64,000 bases of DNA from Halosolutus amylolyticus (GCF_023566055.1 NZ_JALIQP010000002.1:992001-1056000), one strand, 5' to 3'; counted from the stretch's first letter, positions 52,676-63,140 are shown. A program made the numbers and translations. Notes: generated by a model from the sequence alone, not told the origin.

Positions 52676-52751
52676 CCGACCCCATCGACCACGAAGCTCT
52701 CAAAAGAGGTTTCAGGCCCGGCAACGGGTTCCGCTTCTCGAGAGCGATCGG

Positions 52752-54185
52752 TCACGCCGTCACTCGAGACCCGACGGCCGCCTCTGTGTCCTCCTCGTGG
52801 CGTTCCGCGCGCCGTTTGAGTTCGCGAAGCATCCGTTGCTCCATGACGAAGTGAGCCGGTTCCCAGCCGAGGTACTCGATCGCGGCCTCGAGTCGCGACG
52901 ACGATTCTGGCGATCGCATCCGGACCACGAGCCGCGTCGTCCCCTCGTCGGTCTCCCGGAGCACGAAAGCCCAGGTCCACGTCGGCCCGTCGACGGGCGG
53001 CCGGAGGACGATCGCTCGTTCCGCCTCGAGGTGGACGACCTCGGGTGCGGATTCGGGCGTTTGGACCCGGTAGTCCTCGGGTGCCAGCCGGACGGTGTCG
53101 CCCTCGGCTAGCTGCTGGTACTCGGGGACGATTCGATCGACGGTGTGGATGTCCGCGCCGACCAGGTTCTCGAGCACGTCGTAGCTGTAGAACCCGCCCC
53201 GGTTCTGGCCGATCTGGACGAGCCACTGCCAGACCGCGTCGGGCGACGCGTCGATCTCGATCGCGTGTGTCACCTGATCCGCGGGCTCGGAGCAGAATTC
53301 GTCGCCGGGGAGCGCGCCGACTGCCTCCCGCGGGGTCGTCCCCCACGTGCGATGCCACGGTCGAACGCGCGTGTGGTACGCGGCGGCGACGGCGATCGAG
53401 AGGGCGGCGAAGAGCCACGATCGTCGGCGGCGCGGCCGGGCGCTCGACTGCCGATCGGACGTGCCGGGCGTCCCGTCCATCCTGTCGGTCGCGGCCGGCT
53501 GTTCCATCGCGTCCCGATCGCGGGCACGTTCCTCGGCGTCGATTCGCATCCGCTCCAGCGCCCGGCTCATCAGGTAGCCGGCGAACGGGCCAATCAGTCG
53601 CCAGTACCGCCGGAATTTCCGTCGTGACGCCGCGTCGGTCGTCGCCGTCCGTGCCTCGTAGGTGAGAAGCGTTCGCTCCGCTCCGTAGGGTCGAACCGAC
53701 AGACTCACTGCGAGTTTCGCGTACCCCGACTCGTCGAACGCCGCGAACGCGTCGGGGTCGACCTCGCGCCACTCGATCGACGGTCGCCAGAACGTCCCGA
53801 CGGAGCCGAAGACGAGTTCCTCGCCCGGACGCTCGCCGATCAGGAGCCACTCGTCGGACTCGCCGAGGCGAGCGATCGTCAACTCGCCGGGAAACTGTGC
53901 GGGTTCCGTCCCCCGAATCCGGTGGGCGAGTCGGGCGGGCAGATCCCGGAGGCGACCCAGCGCGCGAACGGCCGGGCCGGTGTCCATCATATCGGCTTCG
54001 AGCATCGCCGCGTAGGTCGTCTCCGGATCGGCGTCGACGACGGCGTGGCGGTGCTGGGTGACGTCGTACGCCGGAAGGTGGCGATCGATCAGGAGTGGCG
54101 GGTCGGCAGACGACGCGGCGGCATCGAATCGGGCTCCGTCGTCGGATCGAGGTCGGGTCAGCGTGTGTCCGAGCGGTCCAGGCAT
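52752..54185 (-). CDS. Double SRPBCC (START-like) protein with a central membrane helix
   Basis: 477 residues containing two related lipid-binding-type domains. The first (about residues 40-215) includes HRHAVVDADPETTYAAMLEA and EWREVDPDAFAAFDESG. An arginine-rich stretch and hydrophobic segment (SWLFAALSIAVAAAYHTRVR) separate it from the second (about 290-455), which has the typical IEIDASPDAVWQWLVQIGQN and GGFYSYDVLENLVGADIHTV. Both halves belong to the SRPBCC superfamily, which binds hydrophobic ligands. A tandem fusion with a membrane segment between is unusual. It may move or shield a lipid or quinone. Confidence 0.75.
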   Translation of the reverse strand: MPGPLGHTLTRPRSDDGARFDAAASSADPPLLIDRHLPAYDVTQHRHAVVDADPETTYAAMLEADMMDTGPAVRALGRLRDLPARLAHRIRGTEPAQFPGELTIARLGESDEWLLIGERPGEELVFGSVGTFWRPSIEWREVDPDAFAAFDESGYAKLAVSLSVRPYGAERTLLTYEARTATTDAASRRKFRRYWRLIGPFAGYLMSRALERMRIDAEERARDRDAMEQPAATDRMDGTPGTSDRQSSARPRRRRSWLFAALSIAVAAAYHTRVRPWHRTWGTTPREAVGALPGDEFCSEPADQVTHAIEIDASPDAVWQWLVQIGQNRGGFYSYDVLENLVGADIHTVDRIVPEYQQLAEGDTVRLAPEDYRVQTPESAPEVVHLEAERAIVLRPPVDGPTWTWAFVLRETDEGTTRLVVRMRSPESSSRLEAAIEYLGWEPAHFVMEQRMLRELKRRAERHEEDTEAAVGSRVTA

Positions 54186-54245
54186 ACCGACCGTACTACA
54201 CTGGCAGGGGTCATAGAGTCGCCGTCGCCGGCCGAGCGGTCCGGT

Positions 54246-54782
54246 TCAGAGTAGCGTCCCGAACTCGGCCGCGAACGTCTCGACCGCGTCCCAGTCGGTG
54301 TACTCGTGATCCCGCGAGGTATCGGTATCACCGCCCGACTTGCGGGCGATGCGGCGCATCACGAATCGCTTGAGCAGGCCGTACTCGCTGTACTTCAGCG
54401 CTCCCGCGACCGCCAGCGTGCTGTCCGGATCCCAGCCCGTGTCTTCGAGAAACTCCTCGACGAGATCATCGGCCGCCGATCGGGCCTCGGGATCGTCCGA
54501 CGCACTCGAGAGGCTGACGGAGAAGAACGCCGACGGCAGCCGGTTCAGCGTCGATCGCTGCTCCCGGACGAAGTCGGTGACGTACGCCTGGTGTGATCCC
54601 ACGTGGATCGATCCGCCGACGATCACGCCGCCGTACGCCCCCGGATCGAGTCCGGTGGGCGGATGGTTCAGGTTGACGAGCGTCGCGTCGTGACCCTCGT
54701 CCCCGAGCACGTCGCCGATCCGGTCGGCGATCGTCGCCGTCTGCCCCTCGCTGGATCCGTAGGCGACGAGGACTCGGGTCAC
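54246..54782 (-). CDS. Flavodoxin-domain protein (HemG-like)
   Basis: 178 residues from a GTG at 54782 giving TRVLVAYGSSEGQTATIADR, the FMN phosphate-binding loop at the very N-terminus. Further elements are DPGAYGGVIVGGSIHVGSHQ and FFSVSLSSASDDPEARSAAD. It resembles menaquinone-dependent protoporphyrinogen oxidase (HemG) and related flavodoxins; the short sequence does not prove the heme-pathway role. It lies 60 bases downstream of an SRPBCC gene convergent in orientation only by spacing, and both are on the minus strand. Confidence 0.75.
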   Translation of the reverse strand: MTRVLVAYGSSEGQTATIADRIGDVLGDEGHDATLVNLNHPPTGLDPGAYGGVIVGGSIHVGSHQAYVTDFVREQRSTLNRLPSAFFSVSLSSASDDPEARSAADDLVEEFLEDTGWDPDSTLAVAGALKYSEYGLLKRFVMRRIARKSGGDTDTSRDHEYTDWDAVETFAAEFGTLL

Positions 54783-55047
54783 TGGCGGCCACCTCGTCCC
54801 GGGCCGCCGAATGCGAAGGTGACCGCTGGACGCGGGAGCGAACCGGATCGATCGTGTCTCATACCCACACGTTCGGGCTGGAAGACGATCAACGCACCTC
54901 CACGAAACGACGACCACGAGAAAATACGTGGGTGTTCGGGACGATCGGTTCGGATCGCCGACACAGCGGGACGCGACGGACGTGGCATCGAGGGAAGACA
55001 CCGCCCGATCGAATCAGTCACGGCGACCGGGGTGGATCGGAACGCGC

Positions 55048-56289
55048 TCAGTCGATCCCGGTCGTCACCGTCGCGCCGAGGTCCGGCGCGCTCGCGTCGA
55101 AGCCGTCGTCACGCAGTTCCGCGGCGAATCCCTCGCACCGATCGCCGTGATCGACGAGCACCGCGGTGTCCCGGTAGGACTCGAGAAACGACAGGAGTCC
55201 CGATCGATCGGCGTGGGCGGAGAAGTCGTACTGTTCGACCTGCGCGCTGACGGGCATCACGCGGCCGTCGATTTCGGCGGTCCCGGTCTCGACGAGGTCG
55301 CGTCCGGGGGTCCCCTCGACCTGGTAGCCAGTCATGGTGATCTTGTTCATCGGATTCGCCCGAATTTCGGGAATATAGGTCATGGCGGGGCCACCAGACA
55401 GCATTCCGCTAGTGGTGATGATCGCTGCCTTCTGTTCAGTAATCCGCTTTCGCTGACCGTTACGTCCGGTGACGAACCGGGCGTGGGATTTCGCTCGCCG
55501 GAACGCATCCGCGTCGCGGAGGAACTCGGGATCCTGCTGAAGCATCTCGGTTACTCGCTTCCCCATCCCGTCGACGTAACAGGGGATGTCGTAGGCGTCA
55601 CAGATGAGCATCATCTCCTGCGTTCGTCCGATCGCGAACGCGGGGACGACGACCGTGCCGCCCTCCCAGAGCGTCGTCTCGACGCTCTCGGCGAATCGTC
55701 CCTCCACCACGGATCGGTCCTCGTGCTCGACGTCGGAGTAGGTGCTCTCGCAAATGACGACGTCAGCCTCGGGTCGCGCAGTCGTCCCTGAAACCAGACG
55801 CTGGTCGTCAGTGTGGAAGTCTCCCGTGTAGAGCAGCCGCGTATCCCCGTCGTCGACGAGCACGTGGGCGCTTCCCGGAATGTGTCCCGCGTTGTAGAAC
55901 GTCACCTCGTGGCCGGCCGCCGCGAACGTCTCGCGGTAGCCGTGGGTTTCGGAGACCTGCGTGACGCGCCTGAGGTCGGTCTCGGTGAACGGGCAGTTGT
56001 ACGTGCCGCCGTGCAGTTTGAGCGTGTCCCGTGCGAGCGTCAGGGTCAACTCGTACGTGGGCGGCGTCCAGTGAATCGGCGGGCGTGAGTCGCCGGAGAG
56101 CAACGCAGGGACCGTTCCGACGTGATCCAGGTGGCCGTGCGAGATGACGACCGCATCGGGATCCGGCGTCTCGATCGGGAACTGCGGGGGATTGTCCGTC
56201 AGCATCCCGAAATCGAGGAGGAGAGCGTCGTTCACCAGAACGGCGCTCCGCCCGATCTCGCGAGCGCCGCCGAGAAACTGAACGTCCAT
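55048..56289 (-). CDS. Beta-CASP metallo-beta-lactamase nuclease (aCPSF2-like)
   Basis: 413 residues from the ATG at 56289 (MDVQFLGGAREIGRSAVLVN). Zinc ligands lie in VVISHGHLDHVGTVPALL, FYNAGHIPGSAHVLV and LLYTGDFHTDDQRLV. The beta-CASP part has VVPAFAIGRTQEMMLICDAY and ITTSGMLSGGPAMTYIPEIR. The final histidine motif is QYDFSAHADRSGLLSF. No N-terminal KH domains are present, so it is not the terminator factor aCPSF1 but the shorter aCPSF2/RNase-J-like class, which processes or degrades RNA. Confidence 0.88.
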   Translation of the reverse strand: MDVQFLGGAREIGRSAVLVNDALLLDFGMLTDNPPQFPIETPDPDAVVISHGHLDHVGTVPALLSGDSRPPIHWTPPTYELTLTLARDTLKLHGGTYNCPFTETDLRRVTQVSETHGYRETFAAAGHEVTFYNAGHIPGSAHVLVDDGDTRLLYTGDFHTDDQRLVSGTTARPEADVVICESTYSDVEHEDRSVVEGRFAESVETTLWEGGTVVVPAFAIGRTQEMMLICDAYDIPCYVDGMGKRVTEMLQQDPEFLRDADAFRRAKSHARFVTGRNGQRKRITEQKAAIITTSGMLSGGPAMTYIPEIRANPMNKITMTGYQVEGTPGRDLVETGTAEIDGRVMPVSAQVEQYDFSAHADRSGLLSFLESYRDTAVLVDHGDRCEGFAAELRDDGFDASAPDLGATVTTGID

Positions 56290-56532
56290 TGTCGGCGATA
56301 GCTCCCGGACCCGTTTTTCTTCGTCGGTTTGCGTCGATGGATGCCGACGCGCCGATCGACCCTCGAAACGGCGACGATCGGGAGCGTCCGGCCAGCCGAA
56401 TCGCCGCTTCGAAACTACCGCCCTCTGACTGGGGACCACCTCCCCCTGACGGGGGCTTCGTCGTCGACGTTCCGTAAGCAAGCCACACACCCTTCGTCCG
56501 TCGTCGCGTAGTCGTCCCGACGAGGAGAGTTC

Positions 56533-58863
56533 ATGGACGAACACGGGGACGGGAATTCGCCCGACCGGCACGCGAGTCACGACGGGCACGACGACCCCGC
56601 GGGCGATCGGGGATCGACCCCCGACGAGGGGGACGAACCGCGCGTCGAACAGTCGATGCTGGAGGAAGAGGCCGACGTCGCCGACGAGGGCGAACGCGAG
56701 GTCGGCGAGCAGTACGGCCACGAGCATCACGGTGGTGGAGACCACGACGGACGCGGCGAGGGTCACGAAGATCACGGTGGTGGCCACGACGGACACGGCC
56801 GGATGCACGAGGGCCACGAACAGCTGTTCCGCCGGCGATTTTTCGTCTCGACCCTGCTCTCGATCCCCGTCCTGCTGTACAGCGAGACGCTCCAGGCGTG
56901 GCTCGGCTTCTCGGTCCCGCCGTTCCCGGGTAGCGAGTGGATCAACCCGGTCTTCGCGGTGATCGTCTTCGCCTACGGTGGCGTCCCGTTCCTTCGCATG
57001 GCCGTTCCCGAACTGCGCGATCGGTCACCGGGGATGATGACGCTCATCTCGATGGCGATCACCGTCGCGTTCGTCTACAGCCTGGCGAGCGTCGTCTTGC
57101 CGACCGAATCGGCGTTCTTCTGGGAACTCGTGACGCTGATCGACGTCATGTTGCTGGGCCACTGGATCGAGATGCGATCGGTCCGCAGAGCCTCCAGCGC
57201 GCTCGACGAACTCGCGGAACTCCTCCCGGACACCGCAGAGCGCATCACCGACGACGGTGACACCGAGGAAGTTCCCGTGAGCGACCTGAACGAGGGCGAT
57301 CGCGTGCTCGTCCGGCCCGGGGCGAGCGTTCCCGCCGACGGCGTCGTCGAGGAGGGGGACTCCGACGTCAACGAGTCGATGATCACCGGCGAGTCGAAAC
57401 CGGTATCGAAGGAGCCGGGCGACGAGGTGATCGGCGGGACCATCAACAGCGACGGGAGCCTCCGCGTACGGATCAGCGCGACGGGGGAGGAAACGACGCT
57501 GGCGGGAATCATGCGCCTCGTCGAGGAGGCACAGGAGAGCAAGTCCCAGACCCAGATGCTCGCCGATAGAGCGGCTGGATGGCTCTTCTACGTCGCGCTC
57601 GCTGCGGCGATCGTGACCGCGATCGCGTGGACCGTCGCCGTCTCGTTCGACGCCACGGTCATCGAACGGGTCGTGACCGTGCTGGTGATCGCCTGTCCGC
57701 ACGCGCTCGGCCTCGCCATCCCGCTGGTCGTCGCGATCAATACGTCGCTCGCGGCGCGAAACGGGATGCTGATCCGCGATCGGATCGCGATGGAAGAGGC
57801 CCGCGACCTCGATACGATCGTGTTCGACAAGACGGGGACGCTCACGAAGGGCGAACAGGGCGTCGTCGACGTCGAAACGGTCGGCAACGTCGACGCGGAG
57901 GAGGCGCTCGCGCTCGCTGCGACCGTCGAGGGCGATTCGGAACACATGATCGCACAGGCAGTTCGCGACGCCGCCGCCGAGCGGGGCGTCACGACGAGAA
58001 CGGCGACGAACTTCGAGGCGCTCAAGGGCCGGGGCGTGCGTGCGACCGTCGACGGCGACACAGTGTACGTCGGCGGTCCGAACCTCCTGTCGCACCTGGA
58101 CGCCGACGTCCCGTCCGCGTTGGCGTCGTTCGCAGAGCGGGCCGGTGAAAACGCGCAGACGGTCGTGTATCTCGTTCGCGAGCCCTCGAATGGGCGAGCG
58201 GGAGCGACGCGACACGCGAGCCGCGAGGGCGAACTCGTCGCCGCGTTCGCGCTCGCCGACGTCGTCCGCGAGGAGAGTTACCAGGTCGTCGACGCGCTCC
58301 ACGAACTCGGAATCGAGGTGGCCATGCTGACCGGCGACTCCGAAGACGTGGCCCACGCCGTCGCCGACGATCTCGGGATCGACACGGTCTTCGCGGAGGT
58401 ACTGCCCGAGGACAAGGACGAGAAGGTATCCGAACTCCAGGAGGAGGGCAAGTCCGTCGCGATGGTCGGCGACGGCGTAAACGACGCGCCCGCACTGACC
58501 CGCGCCGACATCGGCATCGCGATCGGGTCCGGAACCGACGTCGCCGTCCAGTCGGCGGACATCATCCTCGTCCAGAACAACCCGCTGGACGTCGTTCGCC
58601 TGGTGAAACTGAGCAGGGCCAGTTATCGGAAGATGCAGGAGAATCTCGTCTGGGCCGCCGGCTACAACGTGTTCGCGCTACCGCTCGCGGCGGGGATCCT
58701 CGCGCCGATCGGCATCCTGCTCTCGCCCGCCGTCGGCGCCCTGCTGATGTCGCTCAGCACGGTGATCGTCGCGATCAACGCCCAGTTCCTCCGCCGGGTC
58801 GATCTCGACCTCCCGAGTCTGTCGGGGGTATCCGCACCGCAGAAACCACAGCCAGCGGACTAA
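56533..58863 (+). CDS. copB: Copper-exporting P1B-type ATPase, CopB-like
   Basis: 776 residues. The N-terminal 95 residues are rich in histidine, aspartate and glycine ([20 protein letters not shown]), a metal-collecting tail instead of a CxxC domain. The ion-path motif is CPH (about residues 387-389), which defines the CopB subgroup. It also has [20 protein letters not shown], the phosphorylation site [13 protein letters not shown] (Asp near 432), and [20 protein letters not shown]. It pumps copper (or silver) out of the cell at the cost of ATP. No sensor gene is adjacent, but a halocyanin-like gene lies 1.7 kb downstream. Confidence 0.92.
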   Translation: MDEHGDGNSPDRHASHDGHDDPAGDRGSTPDEGDEPRVEQSMLEEEADVADEGEREVGEQYGHEHHGGGDHDGRGEGHEDHGGGHDGHGRMHEGHEQLFRRRFFVSTLLSIPVLLYSETLQAWLGFSVPPFPGSEWINPVFAVIVFAYGGVPFLRMAVPELRDRSPGMMTLISMAITVAFVYSLASVVLPTESAFFWELVTLIDVMLLGHWIEMRSVRRASSALDELAELLPDTAERITDDGDTEEVPVSDLNEGDRVLVRPGASVPADGVVEEGDSDVNESMITGESKPVSKEPGDEVIGGTINSDGSLRVRISATGEETTLAGIMRLVEEAQESKSQTQMLADRAAGWLFYVALAAAIVTAIAWTVAVSFDATVIERVVTVLVIACPHALGLAIPLVVAINTSLAARNGMLIRDRIAMEEARDLDTIVFDKTGTLTKGEQGVVDVETVGNVDAEEALALAATVEGDSEHMIAQAVRDAAAERGVTTRTATNFEALKGRGVRATVDGDTVYVGGPNLLSHLDADVPSALASFAERAGENAQTVVYLVREPSNGRAGATRHASREGELVAAFALADVVREESYQVVDALHELGIEVAMLTGDSEDVAHAVADDLGIDTVFAEVLPEDKDEKVSELQEEGKSVAMVGDGVNDAPALTRADIGIAIGSGTDVAVQSADIILVQNNPLDVVRLVKLSRASYRKMQENLVWAAGYNVFALPLAAGILAPIGILLSPAVGALLMSLSTVIVAINAQFLRRVDLDLPSLSGVSAPQKPQPAD

Positions 58864-59101
58864 CGAAGTTACGTCGGGAATTGAGACGCGCTCCCGACCC
58901 GGTTCGTTCGGGCGGGGTTCCACCTCGGTCGCGACCGAAAGCGGACGAACCATTGGATCGAAAGCAGGCAGATGATTGGCGCCGAGGACGAGTACATCGC
59001 CGTGAACCGGTCGCGGAACGCGAACGCGGGTGGCGAACGCAGACCACGGCGGACGAACGATACCGCAGAAACGCCCGGACGGTACTGACCCGATACGCAG
59101 T

Positions 59102-60118
59102 ATGAACGTCTGGTATCTCCTTCTCGGCGTCGTTCTGCTCGGCGGTGTTACCGTCGACCTCCTCTGGACGACGCTCTGGATCTCGGAAGGTGCCGGCCCA
59201 CTGACGTCCCTGCTGATGGCGTGGACGTGGCGGGCGCTACGGACGGTCGGGCCTGAGAATAATCGACTTCTCAGTCTCTCGGGACCGCTAATTCTCGCGC
59301 TCGGCCTCTCGACGTGGATCGTCCTCCTCTGGAGCGGCTGGACGCTCGTCTTTGCCAGTGCCGAGCACGTCCTCGTGGATACGCTTCGCCGGGGGCCGAT
59401 CACGTGGACCGATCGGGTCTACTTCACGGGGTACGCGATATTCACGCTGGGAAACGGCGATTTCGCTCCGCGAGAGGGGTCGTGGCAGGTACTGACCGTC
59501 CTCGCGTCCGCGAGCGGGCTGCTCTTCATCACGTTGAGTATCACGTACATGCTGTCGCTCCTCGACGCCGTCACGCAGAAGCGTTCGTTCGCCAGTACCG
59601 TGCGCACACTGGGCCCGTCGAGCGAGGAGATCCTTCGAACGAGCTGGGACGAGGACGGATTTCGCGGACTCGATCTGCCACTGAACGCGATCACGACGCA
59701 GCTCAACACCCTCACGACGAACCACAAGGCGTACCCGATCCTCCACTATTTCTACAGCCAACAACCGAACGAGGCGGCGGTACTCGGGATCGTGATTCTG
59801 GACGAACTGCTGACGCTCCTCCGGTGTGGCGTCCCGGAAGCGGTCCGCCCCGACGCGATTCTCGTTCGGAGCGCTCGGACGAGCGTACAGAACTATCTCC
59901 GAACGCTCCAGCACACGTTCGTCGAACCCGCAGATCGGACGCCACCGCCGCCCGACCTCGGGCGTCTCCGTGAGGGAAACGTTCCGACGGTCTCCGACGA
60001 CGAGTTCGCCTCGTCCCTCGACGAACTGAGCGATCGGCGACGAGTACTGCTCGGCCTCGTCGACTCCGACGAGCGTGACTGGCCCTCTCCAGACGAGTCG
60101 GATGACACCATTGCGTGA
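59102..60118 (+). CDS. Potassium-channel-like (two-helix pore) protein
   Basis: 338 residues from the ATG at 59102. Four hydrophobic segments precede the cytoplasmic part. The selectivity-filter-like YAIFTLGNGDFAPREGSWQV lies near residue 112 between helices, with filter TLGNGD instead of the canonical TVGYG. It is followed by the inner helix LLFITLSITYMLSLLDAVTQ. The C-terminal half is cytoplasmic and mostly helical, with no RCK/TrkA nucleotide-binding motif visible. The channel could conduct potassium, or potassium and sodium, across the membrane. Confidence 0.75.
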   Translation: MNVWYLLLGVVLLGGVTVDLLWTTLWISEGAGPLTSLLMAWTWRALRTVGPENNRLLSLSGPLILALGLSTWIVLLWSGWTLVFASAEHVLVDTLRRGPITWTDRVYFTGYAIFTLGNGDFAPREGSWQVLTVLASASGLLFITLSITYMLSLLDAVTQKRSFASTVRTLGPSSEEILRTSWDEDGFRGLDLPLNAITTQLNTLTTNHKAYPILHYFYSQQPNEAAVLGIVILDELLTLLRCGVPEAVRPDAILVRSARTSVQNYLRTLQHTFVEPADRTPPPPDLGRLREGNVPTVSDDEFASSLDELSDRRRVLLGLVDSDERDWPSPDESDDTIA

Positions 60119-60185
60119 GGAGTGCGGTAACTCCCGGCGGCGAGTTCGACGCGGGACCGCATCGGCGTCGCCCTCGAGCGCGCAG

Positions 60186-60458
60186 TTACACCGTGTCGTC
60201 GGGATCACGTTCGGCCGCCATTCGTGCGGCTTCGTCGGCGTACCGGTTCTGCACGGCCGTCTCGTCGACGGGTTCGAGGTCGTCTTCGGAGACGTCTTTC
60301 GCGGCAGTCACCGTGTCCATGTCGACGACCTGCGATGCGAGTTCCTTCCGAAAGAATCGATCGCCCTCCGGGGTCGCGTACTTGAGAACGATGAGGTTGC
60401 GATTGTTGTACCCGCGCTCGACGAGCCACACACGGACGTCGTCAGACTCCGGTGACAT
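60186..60458 (-). CDS. Small conserved haloarchaeal protein
   Basis: 90 residues from the ATG at 60458 (MSPESDDVRVWLVERGYNNR). The beta-rich N-terminal half (NLIVLKYATPEGDRFFRKEL) is followed by an acidic helical tail. No cysteines, membrane segment or catalytic motif is seen. The upstream extension to 60647 has no conserved sequence. The family was not recognised. Confidence 0.6.
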   Translation of the reverse strand: MSPESDDVRVWLVERGYNNRNLIVLKYATPEGDRFFRKELASQVVDMDTVTAAKDVSEDDLEPVDETAVQNRYADEAARMAAERDPDDTV

Positions 60459-60606
60459 GGCTGAACGAACGAGATCCGCGAGTGTATTCGTTGGCCTTGA
60501 CGCCGATTGATAATGAAAGCCGAAATACTCGCGGGTGCAGCGACGGTCACGGTACCGCGAGCAGATCGAAGCCGTGATCCTCGCTTCCCGGGCCGGGCGG
60601 GTACCG

Positions 60607-61266
60607 TCAGTGATCGTCCTCGTGATCGCCGTGGCCGCTTTCGCCACCGTTCCGAACCTGTTCGTTCAGTCCACGGATCTTCTCGTGGGAACCGTCAGGC
60701 AGTTCGGACTGCGGCGCAGCCATGCCGGGCTGGTCATCGAGGTGAGGATCGCCGACGACGACGCTCCCGAGCATTCCCCCGTTCTCGTGTGGGCTACAGA
60801 AGTAGTCGTAGACCCCCGCAGTTTCGAACGTGTGTTCGAAGGTCGCGCCCGCTTCGGTGAGCGTTCCGCTGTCCCACGCGTCTGCGTCGTCGGGAATCCG
60901 CCGGGGCCTGTCGTTCGTCGGCGCGTAGGCGGTCGTCGTGTGAGAACCCCTCTCTAGGACCCACGAGACCGTCTCGCCTGGCTCGATTCGGACGACGTGC
61001 GGTTCGAAGTGAGTCCCGGAGTCGTTGGTCACCATCGTCACCTCGGACCCGCTCGCGGATGTGCTTTCGTGGTCGCTCTCCTCCCCCGACTGGGTGTCCT
61101 CCTCACCGCTCCGGTCGTCGGATTCGTCGCTGGAGCCATCGGTGCTCCCGTCCTGACTGGTGTCGGTCTCTGGACCGTCGTTATCGGTCAGACAACCGGC
61201 AAGACCGCCCACGATCGTTCCGCTAGCTACACCGAGTACGCGCCGTCGGGATGACTGATCACTCAT
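60607..61266 (-). CDS. Halocyanin-like blue copper lipoprotein
   Basis: 219 residues. The signal SRRRVLGVASGTIVGGLAGC is twin-arginine plus lipobox, so the protein is exported folded and lipid-anchored. After a Ser/Asp/Glu-rich linker (about residues 30-75) a cupredoxin domain follows, with VTNDSGTHFEPHVVRIEPGE. Copper ligands are histidine in RGSHTTTAYAP and Cys/His/Met in YDYFCSPHENGGMLGSVVVG. The histidine-rich end (GESGHGDHEDDH) may bind extra metal. It would carry electrons at the outer face of the membrane and receive copper there, near the copper ATPase at 56533. Confidence 0.88.
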   Translation of the reverse strand: MSDQSSRRRVLGVASGTIVGGLAGCLTDNDGPETDTSQDGSTDGSSDESDDRSGEEDTQSGEESDHESTSASGSEVTMVTNDSGTHFEPHVVRIEPGETVSWVLERGSHTTTAYAPTNDRPRRIPDDADAWDSGTLTEAGATFEHTFETAGVYDYFCSPHENGGMLGSVVVGDPHLDDQPGMAAPQSELPDGSHEKIRGLNEQVRNGGESGHGDHEDDH

Positions 61267-61384
61267 CGTGGTCGCCAGACTGTCGAAACGCCCGCTACGA
61301 GTTCCTTATTTGGAGTATAATGTCAGCAGACGTGTTCGTACTCTCGGCGGACCGTCCAACCGAGTGCCCTGCCGTGAGAGGACG

Positions 61385-62590
61385 TCAGATTCCACTCTCG
61401 GAAGCGTATTCCCACGAGTCCGTATAGGAGTCGTAGAGCCGCCGGATCATTCCGCCGTCGGAGAGGAGTCTGGCCGCGATCGTCGGCCGTCTCACGACGC
61501 GCCGAATCACCGTTGCAGGTCGCCGTGTAATGTCGTCGATCGTCAGCCCGTCGAGGGCCTCTGCGACGGCTGCCAGCAACTCGGGATTTTCGTGTTCGAC
61601 CCACGCACCACGCATCAGGTGGGCGAGCCGGTACTCCGACTGCATCAGTTCGTGCAGTGCTCGTGGATACGCCGACTCGTTCCCAGCCCTGATCAGGTCG
61701 GTGAGGAGAGACGCCGATCTGATCCCCTGGCAGATTCCCTCCCCCTGATACCGATTGGCGATTCCGGCCGCATCACCGACGAGAAACACGTTCTCCTCGG
61801 GATAGTACGCGCTGGCAGGGTCGAGGCTCGGACCTTTCGGGATCGTGTAGATGTTGACGCGGTCCCGGTCCGGTATCGGGAAGCCGTTCCGCTCGGCAGC
61901 AGCCTCGAGCGCGGCGACATAATCGTCCGGACGCTGGTCACCCGCCCACCCGATTCCGACGTTCGCGTGACGCTCGGACTTCGGGAACGCCCAGGCGTAG
62001 CCGACGTAGCCCTCGAAAAAGATGCGCGGCCGGTTCACGTACGCCGAGAAGTCGCCCTCGACCGTCGCATTGAGAGCGACCATATCACCCGTGTAGTCTC
62101 GCGTTTTCCCCTTCGATTTGAGCGTCAGGGAGGGCTGGCCCGACGCGTCGACGACGTAGTCGTACGTCTCCACGATGTCCGCGTACTCGTCCGGCGAGAC
62201 CGATCGTCCGGTGCGGAATTCGACGCCCCGGGAGGCGAGGCGATCCGCCCACTGTCGTTCGACCACGTCTCGCTCACAGATGTAGCCGGGGTCACAGCGC
62301 AGGTTCGACGTCGCCAGCGGGGGCGCTTCTGGCGGGCGATCGGTGCCGGTATAGATCCGGAGCTGGAACCCGTCGACGTCGTTGACGAATCCGTTCTCGG
62401 GCGTCTTTTCGAGTGGTACCAGCGTTGCATCGTTTATCGCCTCGCCACAATCGACCCGCTTCTCGTCGTACTCCTGGCGTTCGTAGACGGTCACGCTAGC
62501 GATCGCTGGTAACTGGTTCAGGCCCGTCGCCGCGGCGAGCCCGGACACGGAGCCGCCGATAACTGCTGCTGTGGACTGACTCTCGTTCAT
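61385..62590 (-). CDS. Geranylgeranyl-reductase-like FAD oxidoreductase
   Basis: 401 residues from the ATG at 62590 (MNESQSTAAVIGGSVSGLAA). The FAD motif IGGSVSGLAAATGL and the second block DYVVDASGQPSLTLKSKGK are followed by the binding motif NVFLVGDAAGIANRYQGEGI. This matches digeranylgeranylglycerophospholipid/geranylgeranyl reductase-type flavoproteins, which hydrogenate isoprenoid chains of lipids or quinones. Substrate specificity cannot be decided from the sequence. Confidence 0.82.
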   Translation of the reverse strand: MNESQSTAAVIGGSVSGLAAATGLNQLPAIASVTVYERQEYDEKRVDCGEAINDATLVPLEKTPENGFVNDVDGFQLRIYTGTDRPPEAPPLATSNLRCDPGYICERDVVERQWADRLASRGVEFRTGRSVSPDEYADIVETYDYVVDASGQPSLTLKSKGKTRDYTGDMVALNATVEGDFSAYVNRPRIFFEGYVGYAWAFPKSERHANVGIGWAGDQRPDDYVAALEAAAERNGFPIPDRDRVNIYTIPKGPSLDPASAYYPEENVFLVGDAAGIANRYQGEGICQGIRSASLLTDLIRAGNESAYPRALHELMQSEYRLAHLMRGAWVEHENPELLAAVAEALDGLTIDDITRRPATVIRRVVRRPTIAARLLSDGGMIRRLYDSYTDSWEYASESGI

Positions 62591-62711
62591 CGCTGTTTGC
62601 GTCCTCGATCGAACCATCTCCGTGCAGAGTAATGAGAATGGTCGACAGCCTGTCGGGATCGATGCGCATCTACGCGGCCCCGGCCACCGGTCGTCCGGAG
62701 TCAGGCAGCGG

Positions 62712-63140
62712 CTACCGGTCCCGGAGTCGCGTCCGATCGGACTCGTGGCCGTTCGAGGAATCGCGGTCCAGCCGTGGCGCCGACTCCTCCGTCTCGAGCA
62801 ACAGGTCGAGTTGCCGTTCGAACTCGTCGTCGTCGATCTCGCCCGCGACGTACCGCTCCCGGAGTCGTGCTTCGGGGTCTCGATCGGCCGTCTCGGTTCC
62901 CGTGTGAGGGGCCGCGATCGTCGACTCGGCTCGCTCGTCTCCGTCGTCGCGGACGAGCGACCACAGGCCGACGAGTGCCAGCAGGACGACCCCGAGAACG
63001 ACGAGAGTCACGACGAGCGAGACGACGGTCGCCACGACGCTCATGGCGAGGCCGACGATCGTCGCGATCGCGGACAGGACGAGGATCGCGAGCACGAGCA
63101 CGCCGACCCCCTTGAGGACGGTGGTCGTGAACCGGCTCAT
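62712..63140 (-). CDS. Membrane protein with C-terminal SHOCT domain
   Basis: 142 residues from the ATG at 63140 (MSRFTTTVLKGVGVLVLAIL). Two hydrophobic segments cover about residues 8-55. The short C-terminal SHOCT-like helix pair ARLRERYVAGEIDDDEFERQ (about 92-111) is a common oligomerisation or docking module at the end of small proteins. The partner is unknown. Confidence 0.75.
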   Translation of the reverse strand: MSRFTTTVLKGVGVLVLAILVLSAIATIVGLAMSVVATVVSLVVTLVVLGVVLLALVGLWSLVRDDGDERAESTIAAPHTGTETADRDPEARLRERYVAGEIDDDEFERQLDLLLETEESAPRLDRDSSNGHESDRTRLRDR

